From assembly GCA_964612565.1 (NCBI GenBank), contig CAZTDP010000007.1, forward strand, positions 1 through 47,497: a stretch of DNA of 47,497 nucleotides. Reading direction: 5' to 3'. The notes under the pieces were generated by a model that was not told the DNA's origin, searched no databases, and saw only the letters and a program-made list of their open reading frames with translations. A program made the translations under genes and the position numbers. This DNA is from CAZTDP01 sp964612565 (GTDB lineage: Bacteria; Patescibacteriota; WWE3; UBA101185; UBA10185). Every line of letters begins with the position of its first letter. Positions within the stretch are counted from its first letter, which is position 1. This document shows, piece by piece, positions 40,608 through 47,497 of this stretch.

Positions 40608-40744
40608 CAACGATCAGTTGTCTAGGCAGTGCATTTTTAAACTCCTGCTCAGCCGTATGATATACTCAAATACGTACCTAGACAGGCGCCCTGCCAAAAC
40701 GCACACAAAGTATTAGGCAAAAACGCCCGCCCATTAAGCAAATT

Positions 40745-42892
40745 ATGAAACTGGTAATAGTAGAATCACCAACAAAAGCAAAAACACTTTCCAAGATCTT
40801 ACCCAAGACCTTTGTAATCAGAGCCTCGATGGGGCACATTCGCGATCTTCCAAAAAGCGGTTTAGGGGTAGACGTCGAACATAATTTTGAACCCGTGTAT
40901 GAAGTTCCTGTAAAAGCAAAAAAAGTATTAACTGAATTAAAAAAAGAAGCTAAGGACGCCGATGAAATAGTGCTGGCAACAGACCCGGATAGGGAAGGGG
41001 AGGCCATCGCGTGGCACCTCGAAGAGCTATTGACACCGAAAAAAGGTAAAATGCCTTTTTCGCGCGTTGTGTTTCACGAGCTTACAAAAGAAGCAATTGA
41101 CGAGGCGTTTAATAATCCAGGCACGTTAAATTTGGATTTGGTAGACGCCCAGCAGGCTCGCCGTGTCCTTGACCGCTTGGTTGGATATAAACTGTCGCCT
41201 CTTTTATGGAAAAAAGTAATGTTTGGATTGTCGGCCGGCCGTGTTCAAAGCGTTGCCGTTAGGCTTGTTGTTGAGCGTGAGCGCGAAAGGCAGGCTTTTA
41301 AACCCGAGGAATACTGGAGCCTTGTCGGTGAGTTTCAAAACGATGCCAAAAAAAAGTTAAACGCTTCACTTGAAGAAAAAGCAGGCAAAAAGCTTGAGAT
41401 CAAAAACGAAAAGCAAGCCCGAGCTCTTGAGGCAGATCTAAAAGATGATTCATTTGTAGTTTCAAGCGTAAAAAAGACCGAACGCAAAAAAAATCCGTAT
41501 CCTCCTTTTAAAACTTCAACCTTACAGCAAACCATGGCAAATGTTTTTGGCTTTAACGCTAAAAAAACAATGAAGGCAGCCCAGGGACTTTTTGAAAAAG
41601 GTTTTATAACTTATCACCGAACTGATTCCTTCAACCTCGCACCTCAGTTTATCACCAATGCTAGAGGATTGATAAAAAAACAGTATGGAGAAGCGTACCT
41701 ACCGGAGTCTCCTAACCTATATAAAACTAAAACAATGAATGCTCAGGAGGCACACGAGGCAATAAGACCCACCGAACTAGGTCGAGTGCCTTCGGAGAAA
41801 GTAGGTCTAGTAGGAGATGAGTTAAAGACATACTCAATGATATGGAAAAGAAGTATAGAATCGCAGATGAATCCGGCTTTGTACGATCAAACCTCCATAG
41901 TTATAGGTTCAGGGAAGGGTTATGGTTTTAAGGCAACCGGCTCGATTATTAAGTTTGACGGGTGGTTGGCCGTTGGAAATTCCCTAAAGATAGCTGATGA
42001 AGAAGAGGAAACCTCTAGTGTACTACCTGAAATCGAAGAGGGGTCAAAATTAAAACTGTTATCGGTTAATTCCGAACAACATTTTACTCAACCTCCCGCA
42101 AGATACAGTGACGCTTCTTTAATTAAAAAAATGGAAGAGCTTGGGATTGGTCGTCCTTCGACTTACGCTCCTACTTTGTCTACTATTCAGGTACGCGGGT
42201 ATGTTGCGCGAGACGGCAGATATTTTGTTCCAAAAGACGTGGCATTTGTTGTAAACGATTTATTGGTAGAGCATTTTCCCGAGGTCGTTGATTATAATTT
42301 TACAGCCGAAATGGAAGAAGAGTTAGACGAAGTAGCCGAAGGCCGCCGCAAATGGGTTCCAATGATAAAGGAATTTTACACACCTTTTGAAAAGAAAATT
42401 GCGCTTAAAGACAAAGAATTAAACAAGCACGATGTTACAAATTTGGGCGAAAGCGATGAAAAATGCCCCGAGTGCGGAAAACCTTTGGTGTTTAAACTTG
42501 GAAAGTACGGCAAGTTTTTAAGCTGCAGCGGGTACCCTGACTGCAAGTACGCCAGGCCATTAGATCAAACAGCCGACGAACAAAATCAAGACTATGGAAA
42601 ATGTGACAAGTGCGAAACCGGCGTAATGGTGTTAAAGCAAGGCCGTTTTGGCAAATTCTTGGCCTGCAGTAACTATCCTAAATGCAAAAACACCAAACCG
42701 TTTTTAGACAAAATAGGAATGAAGTGCCCGAAATGCGGCGAAGGCGAAGTTGTTAAGAAAAAAGCCAAATTCAGGGAATTTTACGGTTGCAGTCGCTACC
42801 CAGACTGCGATTGGAGCAGTTGGAAAAATCCTATGGCCGGCGAAGCTTTAGCGGAGGCCGAAAACAAGGAGGCTGTGGAGAGTATTGCTTAG
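40745..42892 (+). CDS. topA: DNA topoisomerase I
   Basis: 715 residues. The Toprim domain has IVESPTKAKTLSK and the acidic triad DPDREGEAIAWH. The active-site Tyr is in GFITYHRTDS (about residue 292). RPSTYAPTLSTIQ belongs to the cleavage domain. Three C-terminal zinc ribbons follow (CPECG...CSGYPDC, CDKC...CSNYPKC, CPKCG...CSRYPDC). It relaxes negative supercoils. The upstream extended -10 TGA-TATACT near 40658-40666 gives a leader of about 70 nt. No ribosome site is evident. Confidence 0.97.
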   Translation: MKLVIVESPTKAKTLSKILPKTFVIRASMGHIRDLPKSGLGVDVEHNFEPVYEVPVKAKKVLTELKKEAKDADEIVLATDPDREGEAIAWHLEELLTPKKGKMPFSRVVFHELTKEAIDEAFNNPGTLNLDLVDAQQARRVLDRLVGYKLSPLLWKKVMFGLSAGRVQSVAVRLVVERERERQAFKPEEYWSLVGEFQNDAKKKLNASLEEKAGKKLEIKNEKQARALEADLKDDSFVVSSVKKTERKKNPYPPFKTSTLQQTMANVFGFNAKKTMKAAQGLFEKGFITYHRTDSFNLAPQFITNARGLIKKQYGEAYLPESPNLYKTKTMNAQEAHEAIRPTELGRVPSEKVGLVGDELKTYSMIWKRSIESQMNPALYDQTSIVIGSGKGYGFKATGSIIKFDGWLAVGNSLKIADEEEETSSVLPEIEEGSKLKLLSVNSEQHFTQPPARYSDASLIKKMEELGIGRPSTYAPTLSTIQVRGYVARDGRYFVPKDVAFVVNDLLVEHFPEVVDYNFTAEMEEELDEVAEGRRKWVPMIKEFYTPFEKKIALKDKELNKHDVTNLGESDEKCPECGKPLVFKLGKYGKFLSCSGYPDCKYARPLDQTADEQNQDYGKCDKCETGVMVLKQGRFGKFLACSNYPKCKNTKPFLDKIGMKCPKCGEGEVVKKKAKFREFYGCSRYPDCDWSSWKNPMAGEALAEAENKEAVESIA

Positions 42893-42971
42893 GTTATGTG
42901 ATATTATGGCGGCACGAACAGTAATGTTGGGAGTTTCATTTACAGAGAACTCGTACTAAATTCCTAAAAAC

Positions 42972-44027
42972 ATGCCAATTCTCGATAAACTAAACGTAAA
43001 AATCACCCAAGGCACCTTAAAAAATGGTGTTGGGCTTTATTTGTTACACCGAAAAGGAATGCCTGTGACAATAGAGGTGCGGGTACTTGCCGGTTCGCGA
43101 AACGATCCTCAAAAAAAGCTAGGGACTGCTCATTTTCTTGAACACATGCTACTGGTTCGTACAGAAAAATTTAAATCCAAGGATAAACTTGCGGCTTATA
43201 TCGAGGAGGTGGGTGGTTTTACAGGTGCTTCTACAAGCGGCCAAAACATAGTATTTAGGGCAGCGGTGGGGGATCAAAAAGATGTTGAAAAGGCAATTGT
43301 GGTTCTTTCTCAAGAATTGTGCCACCCCGTTTTTAGCGAAAAAGAGTTTGAAAACGAAAGAAAGGTTATTATTCAAGAGCTTAAAGATACTTTGTCCAAC
43401 CCAAAAAAAATGTTATCCCAAAAATCGTATCAAAATTACATGAACGGTACCGATAGGGAAAAACCAACATTAGGCACTGAGGAAACTCTGAGGTCCATGA
43501 AAATATCTGACCTGCAAGACTTTATGAATAAGTACTTTACAGGTAAGAGGACGACTTTTATTGTATCCGGGGGTGTAGAGTACGCGGATCTTAAACAACT
43601 GCTTGAAAAATATATTATTCTTCCTTCCGGTCAAAAACCTAATTATTCAAAGCCCTTGCCTGTGATTAGGAAAAAATATTTTGAGCAGCTGGAGTTTAAA
43701 AAGGAAAGCAGCATTACNNNNNNNNNNNNNNNNNNNNNNNNNNNNNNNNNNNNNNNNNNNNNNNNNNNNNNNNNNNNNNNNNNNNNNNNNNNNNNNNNNN
43801 NNNNNNNNNNNNNNNNNTCGTTGGTTGAGTCTCACAGCTATTATTTTGTTTACGATAGAAATACAAAGCAGACAATCGATACCTATTTGGAATCGATTTC
43901 AAAGCTTAATGTCAACGATCTAACAGAAGTTGCCAACAAGTATATTCAAAAAGATAACTGGTATTTTGCCTCAACAGGAAGTGAAAAACCCATAAGAGTT
44001 GAAGAGATAGAGAAGCTTTTAAGGTAG
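42972..44027 (+). CDS. M16-family (insulinase-like) zinc peptidase, interrupted by assembly gap
   Basis: The inverted zinc motif HFLEH lies in GTAHFLEHMLLVR, with the distal Glu region in ENERKVIIQELKD. 351 codons are spanned, of which 33 are unknown bases; the family is normally about 410-430 residues. The N stretch is exactly 100, the usual placeholder for a gap of unknown size, so length and frame across it are arbitrary. The C-terminal part (VNDLTEVANKYIQKDNWYFA) is typical of M16 endings. In other bacteria such proteins process peptides at the envelope or in the cytoplasm. Confidence 0.85.
   Translation: MPILDKLNVKITQGTLKNGVGLYLLHRKGMPVTIEVRVLAGSRNDPQKKLGTAHFLEHMLLVRTEKFKSKDKLAAYIEEVGGFTGASTSGQNIVFRAAVGDQKDVEKAIVVLSQELCHPVFSEKEFENERKVIIQELKDTLSNPKKMLSQKSYQNYMNGTDREKPTLGTEETLRSMKISDLQDFMNKYFTGKRTTFIVSGGVEYADLKQLLEKYIILPSGQKPNYSKPLPVIRKKYFEQLEFKKESSIXXXXXXXXXXXXXXXXXXXXXXXXXXXXXXXXXXSLVESHSYYFVYDRNTKQTIDTYLESISKLNVNDLTEVANKYIQKDNWYFASTGSEKPIRVEEIEKLLR
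43718..43817. other. Assembly gap (100 N)
   Basis: Exactly 100 unknown bases inside the M16 peptidase gene; the true size is probably different. Confidence 0.99.
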
Positions 44028-44225
44028 AACTTATATAGAAGACAGACTCCGTGTTTTACAAAAAGTGCCGAATTAAATCAACTACTACAAGTTTGGAAAG
44101 TTAAAATACTACTTTGAGTAACCAAGTTACCCAGAATAGTATAAATAATCGGCAGAACAGCTAGGATAAACAAGACAATTTTTCTATAGAAACGGGAATT
44201 TTAACTTCCAATTGTTAGCTATAAG

Positions 44226-44648
44226 TTACTTACCAAGAGTCAAGACCACAGCGCCGCCACTCATCAAAATTATTCCAACAATTGTTACCCAATTAATTTT
44301 TTCTTTTAAAATTAAAACGGCTAAAACCAATGTGAAGACCAAACTTAATTTGTCTATCGGAACCACTTTGTGAGCCTCACCAATTTGAAGCGCTCTAAAA
44401 TAAAAAAGCCACGAAAGACCTGTTGTAATTGCAGACAGTATTAAAAAGATCCAGGAATTTTTGGAAAGGGTAGGGAGGTCTTTAAAAACGCCTTGGAATG
44501 CAACAATTCCCCAGGTTAAAAAAAGAATTACTGTTGTTCGTATTGCCGTGGCAAGATTTGAGTTGACGCCCGCAATTCCTATTTTTGCGAATATGGATGT
44601 GAGTGCTGCAAATATTGCTGATAGTAGGGCGAAGGTTAGCCATTGCAT
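44226..44648 (-). CDS. EamA-type small membrane transporter
   Basis: 140 residues, about five hydrophobic helices. It is a single EamA repeat, whereas most drug/metabolite transporters have two. The C-terminal LKEKINWVTIVGIILMSGGA is typical of the family. A half-size protein would need to dimerise. Substrate unknown. The 198 bp between this gene and the M16 gene hold nothing I can identify. Confidence 0.88.
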   Translation of the reverse strand: MQWLTFALLSAIFAALTSIFAKIGIAGVNSNLATAIRTTVILFLTWGIVAFQGVFKDLPTLSKNSWIFLILSAITTGLSWLFYFRALQIGEAHKVVPIDKLSLVFTLVLAVLILKEKINWVTIVGIILMSGGAVVLTLGK

Positions 44649-44740
44649 TACTTTATGTTATACATACCGTACTTTATTAGCAACTACTGATCGTTTTTCT
44701 TGGACCCGTAGTTTAAAAGCTATTAATTTTGTATGATTTG

Positions 44741-44749
44741 TGATTAAAT
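44741..44749 (+). promoter_or_regulatory. Leaderless extended -10 promoter
   Basis: TGA-TTAAAT (-10 at 44744-44749), then 6 nt to ATG 44756. Confidence 0.55.
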
Positions 44750-44755
44750 TTTTGT

Positions 44756-45310
44756 ATGAAGAAGAAAAGTATTTTTATCATCTCTTTTATCCTTTTGATT
44801 TTGATTTTTGGCGTAGGGTACTTGGTATATTCCTCTAGATTGAACGGTGTTTTAGACTTTATTACTCAAAAACAATCTTCTACAAATGAAAGTAGCAGTT
44901 CCGCATCGGTTTTTAACGTAGACGAGCCTCTTCGTTTTAACGACCCTGATTTGGGAGTTGTTTCCGGTGTTCGGGATTCAAACAAAGCAGCGGAAGAATT
45001 TATGATGGTTTTTCATGGCCCAACTTTTCTGGAAGGTTTTGATGCATATACCAAATTTACAATATTATCTAAAACCGACTCTGCTGTTGAAGCAACTATA
45101 GACAAAGGTACCGAGGTTAAGCAGTACAAGATCACATGTGAATCCGAAAAAACAGCCCTCTTTAAAGATTTTAATATGACGTTTGTAACATCCGGCGGTG
45201 ATGCTTTACAAACTTTATCAGATGGCGATCTGGTTTATTCGAGGTGTGGCGAATCGAGGTGCTCCGAAGTGGGACCTGAATGTATTATTGTGAAGATTGT
45301 GCCTAGATAA
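44756..45310 (+). CDS. Membrane-anchored hypothetical protein
   Basis: 184 residues. A Lys-rich start and one transmembrane helix (about 5-27) anchor an external part. A Ser-rich linker (about 40-52) is followed by a beta-rich domain with three cysteines (ITCESE, YSRCGESRCSE) plus a fourth near the end (GPECIIV). Family not recognised. The leaderless promoter geometry supports the start. Confidence 0.75.
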   Translation: MKKKSIFIISFILLILIFGVGYLVYSSRLNGVLDFITQKQSSTNESSSSASVFNVDEPLRFNDPDLGVVSGVRDSNKAAEEFMMVFHGPTFLEGFDAYTKFTILSKTDSAVEATIDKGTEVKQYKITCESEKTALFKDFNMTFVTSGGDALQTLSDGDLVYSRCGESRCSEVGPECIIVKIVPR

Positions 45311-45375
45311 GGACGCGCCTTTGTGCATGTCTGCACTCAACTCTTAGACAACCCGTACTTAAAACCCATAGCAAT

Positions 45376-45404
45376 TTGATAAATGTGGATTTTTGTAATA
45401 TACT
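45376..45404 (+). promoter_or_regulatory. Promoter of the 45460 gene
   Basis: -35 TTGATA (45376-45381), 17 bp, -10 TATACT (45399-45404). Confidence 0.7.
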
Positions 45405-45459
45405 GATGCTAATTTGCAGGAGAAATCCTGAACCCTTTTAAATCGAGAGGAGAGCGGAG

Positions 45460-46041
45460 ATGACTAAATTTCTTTCAATTGTTGTAATCGCAGTGTTGTT
45501 GTTCTGCGGGTTAGCTCTGCCCTTAAAGCCCGAGACAGCGATACCCCCGGCTCCGGCAGTACTTGCGGCACCTGCTGCAGGAGTGCCCCGGCTGGCGTGG
45601 CGGTGGTCGTTTGTTTGTGACCCATTAAAAGTGGGGCATAACTATGCTACCGCAACTCTCCGCCTTACCGGTGGGGAGTTTATGGTCGTTGCCGAGTTCG
45701 GCAGCGACTCTTTTGGCAGTAGGAAAACGGAACTCTTGCCTGACTTCAATCAGCGAAGCGCGAAAGCGTTCAAGATCCTCCCTAGTGAGGATTCTTCGGA
45801 CTGGTTGGTCATCCGGCAGGACGGATCGCTAGACCCCGATTCTACCGGCTTCGTGGAGTCAATGGCAGCTTTGGCATACCCCGGCGGGTATGACCAACTA
45901 GCTAGCGAAATTTCAACCTATGACTGGGTCGAAATCCACGAAGGGTTGAAGAAGGATTACTTGGAGGTGGAAAAGACAAACCCGACCTGTGAAATTCAGC
46001 CGAAAAGACTAACTCCAGGTTTTAAGAAGGTCTTTGGGTAA
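45460..46041 (+). CDS. Secreted hypothetical protein
   Basis: 193 residues. A signal peptide (about 1-22) is followed by a Pro/Ala-rich linker (about 24-42). A domain of about 150 residues with two cysteines (SFVCDPL, NPTCEIQ) follows, perhaps disulfide-linked. Family not recognised. A strong ribosome site (GAGGAGA) and standard promoter mark a leadered gene. Its sequence is visibly richer in G and C than the core genes nearby. A terminator follows at 46073. Confidence 0.78.
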   Translation: MTKFLSIVVIAVLLFCGLALPLKPETAIPPAPAVLAAPAAGVPRLAWRWSFVCDPLKVGHNYATATLRLTGGEFMVVAEFGSDSFGSRKTELLPDFNQRSAKAFKILPSEDSSDWLVIRQDGSLDPDSTGFVESMAALAYPGGYDQLASEISTYDWVEIHEGLKKDYLEVEKTNPTCEIQPKRLTPGFKKVFG

Positions 46042-46072
46042 TGTCTATCTTTTTTCATTCCGCCGCCTCTAG

Positions 46073-46121
46073 ATACCGTCACTTGATTTAGAACTTTTAA
46101 ATCTTGGGGCGGTATTTTTTT
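46073..46121 (+). terminator. Rho-independent terminator
   Basis: ATACCG (46073-46078) pairs with CGGTAT (46110-46115), with inner GATTTA/TAAATC, then a T run. Confidence 0.75.
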
Positions 46122-46223
46122 GTGCATTTTTAGCCGATTCTTTAATATACAGCTGTACTCACAGACTGCTATGTGATACTATAGGGCCAACAAACGATAT
46201 CAGTATAGAAAGGAAGAGGAGCC

Positions 46224-47318
46224 GTGAAAAAATCGACACTGAGTTCGACAGTTATTGCTTTAGCACTTTTAGTGCTGGTCGGATCTTCCCTGGACCCGAT
46301 CTTTATCGGAGACATAGGTTCCTCGCAATTTGCGAAGCCTGTTGTCACAGCGAGTTCGTTAGTCACGCCTACCCGAGGGTTGCCCACCGAGGTAGCTACT
46401 GCTACTCCGAAGATTGCTACAAAAACAGCAACACAGCTTCCATCAGCAACCCCAACCGTGGCGAACACTCGTACTGTTACATTCGTTCCCACGGTAGTCG
46501 ATGACGGTAGAAGGTGGAGTCTTGAGCAGTTTGGGCGTTACATTGGGACGGTAGGAGGTCGAATTGTTTACGATCCGAGTTTACCTAGTGACGATCCGAT
46601 GATAGAGCTCTTTACAAAGACTTTTGTATTTGTAGATAAGGGCTCAACCGGATCTTGGCTGACAGGCCCAATTGAGAAGGTAATTCCTTCAGAGATATGT
46701 GCCTGGACATACACTCAAACCATGGAAGACCGGGGACGCAGGATAGTATTCGAGGGAAATGTCATGCAACTCGAGGATACCCAGGCTGAACTTTGGGCAA
46801 GAGTGGTTAGATATCTCGGCGATCGTAACACGGAACCGTACTGTCCTGAATTTGACAAGCTGGTGCCTACTCCGACTTTTGGCAATGCTGTTGTGAGTAC
46901 ACAGACAGCCTCGCCTACAGTAGCTGACGATGGGAGGAGATGGAATCTTGAGCAGTTTGGCGCATACCAGGCGTTTGCGGGGTCTTATATCACGTCCGAT
47001 CCTGCATTCCCACAGGATGACCCAATGGTCGAGGTCTTCGACAAATTCAAGTGGGTAGATACAGGACTGCCGCTAGGTTGGGTTCTCGAGGGTCCCATTG
47101 AAATCATAATTCCCTCGCAGGTATGCGCATGGACACACAAGTACATTATGCTCGGTGTCGGGCGTGTCTATGTTAACTCGGAGGGTACAAGGTTCGAGAT
47201 GACTAGAGGGGAGTTATGGGATCAGATCGCGAGTGCAGTTGGCTACACGGGGAAAGAGCCGTACTGTCCTGAATTTGACGTTTTGTTACCCGCCCCGATT
47301 TTTGACGGTAGCAATTAG
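46224..47318 (+). CDS. Secreted protein with a tandem duplicated domain
   Basis: 364 residues from GTG, with an AGAGGA ribosome site. Signal peptide about 1-25, then a Thr/Ala/Pro-rich linker (about 45-88). Two copies of a domain of about 120 residues follow: both start DDGRRW-x-LEQFG and contain SDDPM/QDDPM, IPS(E/Q)-x-CAWT and finish EPYCPEFD. Copies lie at about 91-213 and 232-354, separated by a second Thr/Pro linker. Each copy has two conserved cysteines. Family not recognised. An extended -10 (TGA-TACTAT) lies about 45 nt before the start. Confidence 0.8.
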   Translation: MKKSTLSSTVIALALLVLVGSSLDPIFIGDIGSSQFAKPVVTASSLVTPTRGLPTEVATATPKIATKTATQLPSATPTVANTRTVTFVPTVVDDGRRWSLEQFGRYIGTVGGRIVYDPSLPSDDPMIELFTKTFVFVDKGSTGSWLTGPIEKVIPSEICAWTYTQTMEDRGRRIVFEGNVMQLEDTQAELWARVVRYLGDRNTEPYCPEFDKLVPTPTFGNAVVSTQTASPTVADDGRRWNLEQFGAYQAFAGSYITSDPAFPQDDPMVEVFDKFKWVDTGLPLGWVLEGPIEIIIPSQVCAWTHKYIMLGVGRVYVNSEGTRFEMTRGELWDQIASAVGYTGKEPYCPEFDVLLPAPIFDGSN

Positions 47319-47335
47319 GTCAAGTTTTGCGTTTT

Positions 47336-47368
47336 GCCGAGGCATTTTTTTGTGCCTCGGCATTTTTT
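47336..47368 (+). terminator. Rho-independent terminator
   Basis: GCCGAGGCA (47336-47344) pairs with TGCCTCGGC (47353-47361), then six T. Confidence 0.92.
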
Positions 47369-47369
47369 A

Positions 47370-47399
47370 TTTACATTCAAGTTTTGATTGTGCTAGCAT
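47370..47399 (+). promoter_or_regulatory. Leaderless promoter of the last gene
   Basis: -35 TTTACA (47370-47375), 18 bp, TGC-TAGCAT (-10 at 47394-47399), then 6 nt to ATG 47406. Confidence 0.5.
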
Positions 47400-47405
47400 T
47401 ATTCC

Positions 47406-47497
47406 ATGAAGGGATTTCACCAACTCTGTATTAGATCTTTTGATGTACTTGTTGTGGCCCTTTTATTTGTTTCGTTAGCGCAATTATCGCTTGTAGA
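47406..47497 (+). CDS. Partial gene, membrane or secreted protein N-terminus
   Basis: About 30 codons before the right edge. After a short polar start comes a hydrophobic run (VLVVALLFVSLAQLSLV) that could be a signal peptide or first transmembrane helix. Too little is visible for a family call. The leaderless promoter geometry supports the start. Confidence 0.55.
   Translation, partial: MKGFHQLCIRSFDVLVVALLFVSLAQLSLV

Overview
The window looks like a piece of a small-genome ultrasmall bacterium of the Patescibacteria/CPR group, most likely Microgenomates or Katanobacteria-like. This is inferred from compact AT-rich gene order, very large fibre-like surface proteins, frequent leaderless starts and a zinc-type L28. 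No 16S rRNA is present to confirm it. TGA acts as a stop (for example the ends of atpA and atpG), so the code is standard. There is one 100-N assembly gap (43718-43817).

Layout. (1) 1-11914, minus strand: one uninterrupted giant gene running off the left edge (at least 3971 codons). It encodes a MerR-like helix-turn-helix, one transmembrane segment, a long phage-tail-fibre-like repeat region and a right-handed beta-helix. (2) 11915-12238: a divergent control region with promoters both ways and a CIRCE-like palindrome. (3) 12239-18467, plus: an F1-ATPase-like operon in the order c-like, b, delta, alpha, gamma, beta, epsilon. It has no subunit a. Its c-like protein carries an extracytoplasmic fibre-type domain and lacks the ion-binding carboxylate. 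(4) 18559-20505, minus: secE-nusG-rplK-rplA. (5) 20562-22312: M50 protease, a structured RNA with terminator, and folD. (6) 22414-33039: an operon of a 2361-residue Kelch/FN3 secreted protein, a MacB-like ABC exporter and a low-molecular-weight phosphatase fold lacking its catalytic cysteine. (7) 33176-36642: ArsR regulator, small hypothetical proteins, an RRM protein with a structured leader, and four tRNAs (Trp, Thr, Tyr, Thr). (8) 36712-44648: rpmB, fmt/def, a Mur-ligase-like enzyme with an alpha/beta hydrolase, topA, an M16 peptidase broken by the gap, and an EamA transporter. (9) 44756 to the end: small secreted or membrane-anchored proteins of unknown function.

The most striking part is 1-18467. 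A giant membrane-anchored fibre and a divergent F1-like ATPase share one intergenic control region, and the membrane-ring component of the ATPase displays a domain of the kind found in such fibres. I infer an ATP-driven surface machine rather than an ordinary ATP synthase. The F1 catalytic motifs are largely intact, but the parts needed for ion translocation are not visible here. A second theme is leaderless expression: at least six genes have TGN plus a -10 hexamer exactly 6 nt before the start codon.
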